Below, one piece after another: positions 59,918-64,000 of a stretch of DNA of 64,000 nucleotides; position 1 is the first letter of the stretch, and every line of letters starts with the position of its first letter. Position numbers and translations under genes: made by a program. Source of the DNA: Diphasiastrum complanatum (Eukaryota; Streptophyta; Lycopodiopsida; Lycopodiales; Lycopodiaceae); the NCBI GenBank assembly GCA_029204225.1, contig CM055097.1, positions 72,731,210 to 72,795,209 on the forward strand, written 5' to 3'. The notes under the pieces are model-generated. The model was not told the DNA's origin. It did no database searches and worked only from the letters and a program-made list of their open reading frames with translations.

Positions 59918-61144
59918 GTGCCTCATCCTGTCCTGATCCACTCCAATGATGGTCTGATTCGCTCTGTTCTGGTCCGCCCTGCCCTAGTCCACCGCCCTTC
60001 CCGCTGGATCCTCCTCCACCGTTGCCTCTCACTATGGCTCCACCTGCTTCTGCTGATCAAGATGGGCCAGCGCTGGCTGGTCCAGCGATGGTTGAGAACT
60101 AACGACTGGCCAACAAACTGGCCAGTCATTTCCTCATTCTCCAGTGCAAGCCATTGCCATTGCCTCGCCTGTGGTGAATTATTATCGTCTGCTGACTCCT
60201 ACCTTGCCTATCATATCCCTGCGGAACAATTACAACCTAGCAATCTATCCGACTTTGAATCTCTTCACAGCTACTTACAACATCAGTTCAAAGATGTGCT
60301 ACAATTTATCAAGAAATTACAACTACAAAATCAAATGCTTCGTGGAGAACTTGTTAGAGTCAATCTTCAAAATAAGGACTTACAAACAACTATTGACATG
60401 ATGAAAGTGAAAGGGGTGCAGGATCTTCATTCGCAGCAAGATGTGGAAAGTAAACCCTTGTCTTTGGCAAAGGAAGTGGAAGAAACTCGTACTTGGGCTT
60501 CGGTTCTTAAGCAAGATGTGAATGTGTCCTCTAACCAAGTTCAGCCCTCTTTAGTGCATTCTACTTTGGAGAATGTTTTTACAAAACAAGAGAAAAGAGC
60601 CAAGAAGGCTCTTAATATCCAAGTTAGGGGTATTCCTAATGGAAACAAGGCCCTTGATGAGGCGAAAGACCTTGTTTCTAAACTTTCACATAATATTGGG
60701 GGATTTGTCACTGCTTGGCGGAGTAAATTTGATATAAGGTCTTATTCTCCCGACACCTTACCGTTTAAACAAAAGGAATACCATAGAGTGACTTTGCGAA
60801 AAAAGACCACTTACTTTCAGTCTCTGTCACAGAAACTCATCGATGCCTTGGACTCCTCTTCTTCCACCTTCTTCTGGAAGATGTTTTCTAAAAACTCATG
60901 TAAGCCAGCTCCTATTGCCATCGAATCTTGGATTGACTATGCTGCAAAACCTTATACAGTTGACTCTCCTTCCATCTCTCTCTCACCACGACCATCAAAA
61001 TTCACCCTTTTCACTCCGTCCATGATTGAAAACGCCATAAAAAATGGTCAAACCCATAAAGCCATTGATGTTGACTCTCTAAGTATGGACTTTCTAAAAA
61101 CCTATCGCCCATATTGTCGCTCCATACATCTCCCACACTTTTAA
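59918..61144 (+). pseudogene. LINE ORF1-like protein fused to the N-terminal part of ORF2 RT, endonuclease missing
   Basis: A 408-codon open frame (first codon GTG, so the true start is probably internal or lost). Residues about 110-165 form a coiled coil (HQFKDVLQFIKKLQLQNQ). KKALNIQVRGIP near residue 234 resembles the RRM-type core of L1 ORF1 proteins, which bind element RNA. From about residue 318 the protein changes to the linker before the LINE RT (FFWKMFSK, FTPSMIENAIKNGQTHKAID, SMDFLKTY). The endonuclease that normally separates ORF1 from RT is absent. The frame closes at 61144 and RT continues in another frame, so it is a chimera produced by deletion. Confidence 0.65.
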
Positions 61145-62325
61145 CCAATCTGCCCACACCTTGGTGTACTAACCTTTTACACCCTATACTTAAGGCCAGT
61201 GATCCTTTGAATGTAGACAACTATCACACTATTATGATCAGCCACACTATGGCTAAGCTCTATGGTTCCGTTATGGAGTCTATCATCAACTCTCATGCGG
61301 AGACAGAGGGGTTATACGCGATGGGACAGGTAGATTATAGAGCAGGCTACTCCACAGCTGACCAAATATTCATACTAAGATGTATCATTGAGGTGGCGAA
61401 GTCCAAGAAACAGAGAGTCTATTGCTGCTTTGTGGACTTCCGCAAAGCATTTGATTCGGTTCCGAGACACTTGTTGCTCTAGCGTTTGGCATCTCTTGGT
61501 TTCTCACAGGAGGTCATCGCTGCTATCATTACATTATATGAGAGAGTTTTGGCCCGTTTTCGTGATGGAGATGGATGGTCTTCATATATTCATAGTACGG
61601 TCGGAGTAAAGCAGGGATGTCCTTTGTTGCCCACCCTCTTTGTGCTATACATTGACGACCTTAAGCGGATCATTCGGGAAGAAGGTGGAGATAGCTGTCT
61701 TTTAGCAGATATTGTTATCCCTATCCTTCTTTATGCAGATGATGTGGTTCTAATATCTAGTTCGGCTGCAGGACTTCAACGACATCTGGATGTCTTGTAT
61801 ACTTTCTGTCAGATATGGGGGCTAATGGTGAACATTGGTAAGACTAAGGTTATGGTGTTTAACACCACAAACAGCATATGAAAGACACTATGTTCTTTCA
61901 TAATGGACAGCTTCTAGAGATAGTGGCGTCGTACACATACCTGGGTGTTCTCTTCTCTGGTCCATTGCTATCTTTTAGACCAGCTGCATTGGCTAGGCTC
62001 CGCAAGAGGTGCTCTGCTCTTGTTCAGATGGAGAGGTTTTCCTCTACTTATTACGTGCATGACCTTGATACACGTTGTCGTCTTTTCTCTTCGACTGTTT
62101 CTCCAGTTGCACTGTATTCAGCAGAGACATGGAGTCCAGGCTTATCTAGAGACACTTGGAGTGATATCTCGCGTTTGCAGATTCACATGCTTAGCCAGAT
62201 GATTCGGGCCAAGCAGTCAGTTCCTCATGAGATTATTTTGGCGGAGTTTGCTTCTTCTCCACTGATTGTAGAGGCTATTTTTAGGATCATCACATTCATT
62301 CACAAAGTCTCAAATCTTGATTCTT
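61145..62325 (+). pseudogene. LINE ORF2 reverse transcriptase (broken)
   Basis: RT domain pieces in order: LLHPILKASDPLNVDNYHTI, MGQVDYRAGYSTADQIFILR, YCCFVDFRKAFDSVPRHLL, TAG at 61480-61482 where Trp is expected, LGFSQEVIAAIITLYE, GVKQGCPLLPTLFVLYIDDL, intact catalytic YADD at 61732-61743, and GLMVNIGKTKVMVFN. A frameshift near 61878 leads to SYTYLGVLFSG, CSALVQMERFSS and LAEFASSPLIVEAIFRI. The sequence breaks at about 62320, where Copia protease sequence begins. No poly(A) tail is seen. The RT type resembles elements I associate with non-flowering plants; that is recollection, not a search result. Confidence 0.88.
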
Positions 62326-62760
62326 CCATCAGGTGCTTCAAAGCACATGACCCCTCATAGGAATTGGTTTGATACCTTTGTGGGGATTAGTGATGGACAA
62401 GAGGTGTGCCTAGGTGACAACTCAACACACAAGGTCAAGGGAAAGGGCACAGTTCCTGTAAAGCTTCCATCAGGAGAAGTCAAAGTCATTAAGAATGTCT
62501 TATATGTACCAAGACTTGCTAAAAATCTTCTTTCAGTAGGAGCTATCACTCAACAAAATATGAAAGTAGAATTTGATGCTACTTCTTGTCTTGTGTTGGA
62601 CTTGAGTGATAATGTGAAGGTTGTGGCCAAAGGATTGCAGGAAGATAATCTATACAGGTTATACATTTCTATCCCTAGTCAACATGCTTATACAGCAAAA
62701 GGAAATGATGTGGATAGGTTGTGGCATGAGACTAAAGCCCTACAAGCAATAGACAAGACA
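62325..62760 (+). pseudogene. Ty1/Copia protease and pre-integrase fragment
   Basis: SGASKHMTPHRNWFDTF, GKGTVPVKLPSGEVKVIKN and VLYVPRLAKNLLSVGAI are the Copia protease. LYISIPSQHAYT and VDRLWHE lead into the pre-integrase domain, where it stops. The catalytic Asp before SGAS is lost at the LINE junction (Pro precedes). A different Copia family from the others here. Confidence 0.85.
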
Positions 62761-62799
62761 ATAGGTTCTCCCACGAAGAGCCCAAGCAATACCAATCAA

Positions 62800-63195
62800 T
62801 AATCTGAAAAATGAGTGTACAAATGCCCCTATAAATACCCTACCAATGAACCCTAAAATAGAAATTCAAAAGTAAAGGGAAGCAAAATGTGGAGGGAACA
62901 TAGTGCGCCCTCCTACGGGCCCCCACTCCACATATAACCATATAATAAGGGCCCAAGGCCAGTCAATGTCATAAAAAAGGACCCAGTGCGGTTCATAAGC
63001 ATATAAAAAGGCTTTGGGGCCTGTACATGACTAATATAAAATGCGTAACCAGAAATATACATAACCAACAGTAAATGTAAAGAGGCTTGTGGAATATATG
63101 CAGAGTAGCCTAGTAGGCCTGTATCCTGTAGTCCGTAACTTGTCCTATCTAGTGTGGACCACAAGGGATACGGTGGCAGGATCATTTTAGAAGTC
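62800..63195 (-). repeat. Gypsy LTR fragment related to 55.4-55.86 kb
   Basis: The minus strand reads GTGGAGTGGGGGCCC, AGGAGGGCGCACTAT, TTCCCTCC, then TTTAGGGTTC, as at 55612-55690 on the plus strand. Ends not located. Confidence 0.6.
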
Positions 63196-63553
63196 ATGCC
63201 TATCTGTCATGATATTGCAAAGTGGCATAGGCTGGTAACCAGTTTTCATGGACCACATTTCACGGAGATCTGGCTTGTTAGGCAAACATGGAGTTGATTT
63301 TTTCAAGTATGCAACAACAAAAGGAAATGAAATTTCACAATGTAATTTCAAAGGACAAAAGTCAATACATTCCAGATCTGTAGCAATTGATTGCCTATCT
63401 TCTTCAAAGAACAAGAATTTGGAAATAACTTATTGCAATTTAACTACATGTAAGCTGTTTTTTCACATACAGTACATATTTAAGACACTGCTCATTCGAT
63501 GACTGGTGCAGGGCTTGCAAATATATTTCTGCATAGACTATGCTATAACATAC

Positions 63554-63699
63554 TTTTGTCTAGTTGTTGGAGCAAGCATGAAGACATGCACTGTGCCAGA
63601 TGAGCTGGTTGCAGCAAGAAGCGGAGGATACTGTGATTGTGGTCCAAATGAAAGTGAATAGATTGTAGCAGGATAGGTGCCCCTTCGAAACGTAAATAC
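63554..63699 (-). CDS. Exon of an ATG18/PROPPIN WD-repeat autophagy protein (partial gene)
   Basis: PROPPINs are beta-propellers that bind PI3P/PI(3,5)P2 on autophagic and endosomal membranes. The exon begins after the acceptor TTTCTTTCAG at 63700 and ends at donor GTATGT (63553-63548). It encodes VFTFRRGTYPATIYSLSF, then LLAATSSSGTVHVFMLAP. FRRG is the family's lipid-binding signature, and SSSGTVHVF is the next WD-type strand. 5' exons would lie right of the window. 3' exons would lie left of 63548, but I see none before the LTR and Copia fragments at 62.3-63.2 kb, so either an intron is long or the gene is truncated. ATG18b-like is my best guess. Confidence 0.75.
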
Positions 63700-64000
63700 C
63701 TGAAAGAAATCATAACACAAGCATAGAAAAAACTCAGCCGAGATCAACCTTTCAACAACTTTGTGCTGAATCCTGATAAAAAGAATAAATTTCTTAAAAA
63801 TTGCTCTACTCGAAACATATCCATTCACTTAAATCCAAAAACATCATCAGTGATCATTCTTCATAAGAATTCTATTAAAATGTCATCTTGCTGACAGATT
63901 GCACCATCACAAGATTCACTCAAAGAGCCGTTTTTGGACAATAGGCTACAGGCCCAACCTAAAGGCCTAGCAATACGCCTTTCATTGAAGGCATGTGGTT

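Noticed and set aside
59923-60129. Arg/Trp-rich minus-strand ORF
   Set aside because: Shadow of the LINE ORF1-like frame. No motif.
63187-63502. Next exon of the ATG18-like gene
   Set aside because: Neither strand gives residues expected after the WD strand. The frames there lack splice-compatible continuity.

Overview
The window is nuclear DNA of a land plant. Evidence: an intact four-exon plant-type quinone/enone oxidoreductase gene with GT-AG introns on the minus strand (5439-7165), one exon of a PROPPIN/ATG18-like autophagy gene at the right edge (63554-63699), Arabidopsis-type CCCTAAA heptamers, and many plant Ty1/Copia and Ty3/Gypsy retrotransposons primed by initiator tRNA-Met. The mixture of old, nested, mutated LTR elements, and a LINE whose reverse transcriptase looks to me like those of non-flowering plants, makes a gymnosperm or another large-genome plant plausible. 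That placement is inference only.

Layout. 1-2.05 kb: minus-strand Gypsy gag with leader and primer-binding site. 2.08-2.86 kb: one arm of a near-identical inverted duplication whose partner lies at 53.6-54.3 kb, each arm with a microsatellite. 2.9-5.4 kb: non-coding DNA with three short tandem duplications. 5.4-7.2 kb: oxidoreductase gene. 7.3-9.9 kb: foldbacks and a tRNA-derived SINE-like repeat. 9.98-12.7 kb: decayed Gypsy (plus). 13.7-17.3 kb: Gypsy gag and Copia fragments. 18.75-19.97 kb: a 408-codon accessory ORF. 20.2-22.5 kb: chromovirus LTR, integrase and chromodomain (minus). 22.5-29 kb: Copia fragments, an inverted repeat and LTR pieces. 29.4-35.2 kb: a two-LTR Copia element (minus). 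35.7-36.0 kb: a small TRIM-like LTR. 37.9-43.2 kb: Gypsy with RT deleted and a second accessory ORF 3' of pol. 43.3-47.0 kb: truncated Copia (minus), joined head to head with a nearly complete Copia (plus, 47.0-52.9 kb). 55-59.5 kb: decayed Gypsy fragments. 59.9-62.3 kb: LINE. 62.3-63.2 kb: Copia protease fragment and LTR. 63.5-64 kb: ATG18-like exon.

The oxidoreductase is the only complete, apparently functional gene. Every retroelement I could read carries stops, frameshifts, deletions or lost catalytic residues, so none looks autonomous. The most unusual features are: two related accessory ORFs, one with its own TATA/Kozak arrangement; clusters of a GAATTCGC-type motif on both sides of one Gypsy coding region; recurrent CACACGTGTG palindromes in Copia LTRs; recurrent loss of integrase catalytic acids; and the 51-kb-spaced inverted duplication.

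Frames, splice sites and repeats were read by eye. No database search or alignment was run.
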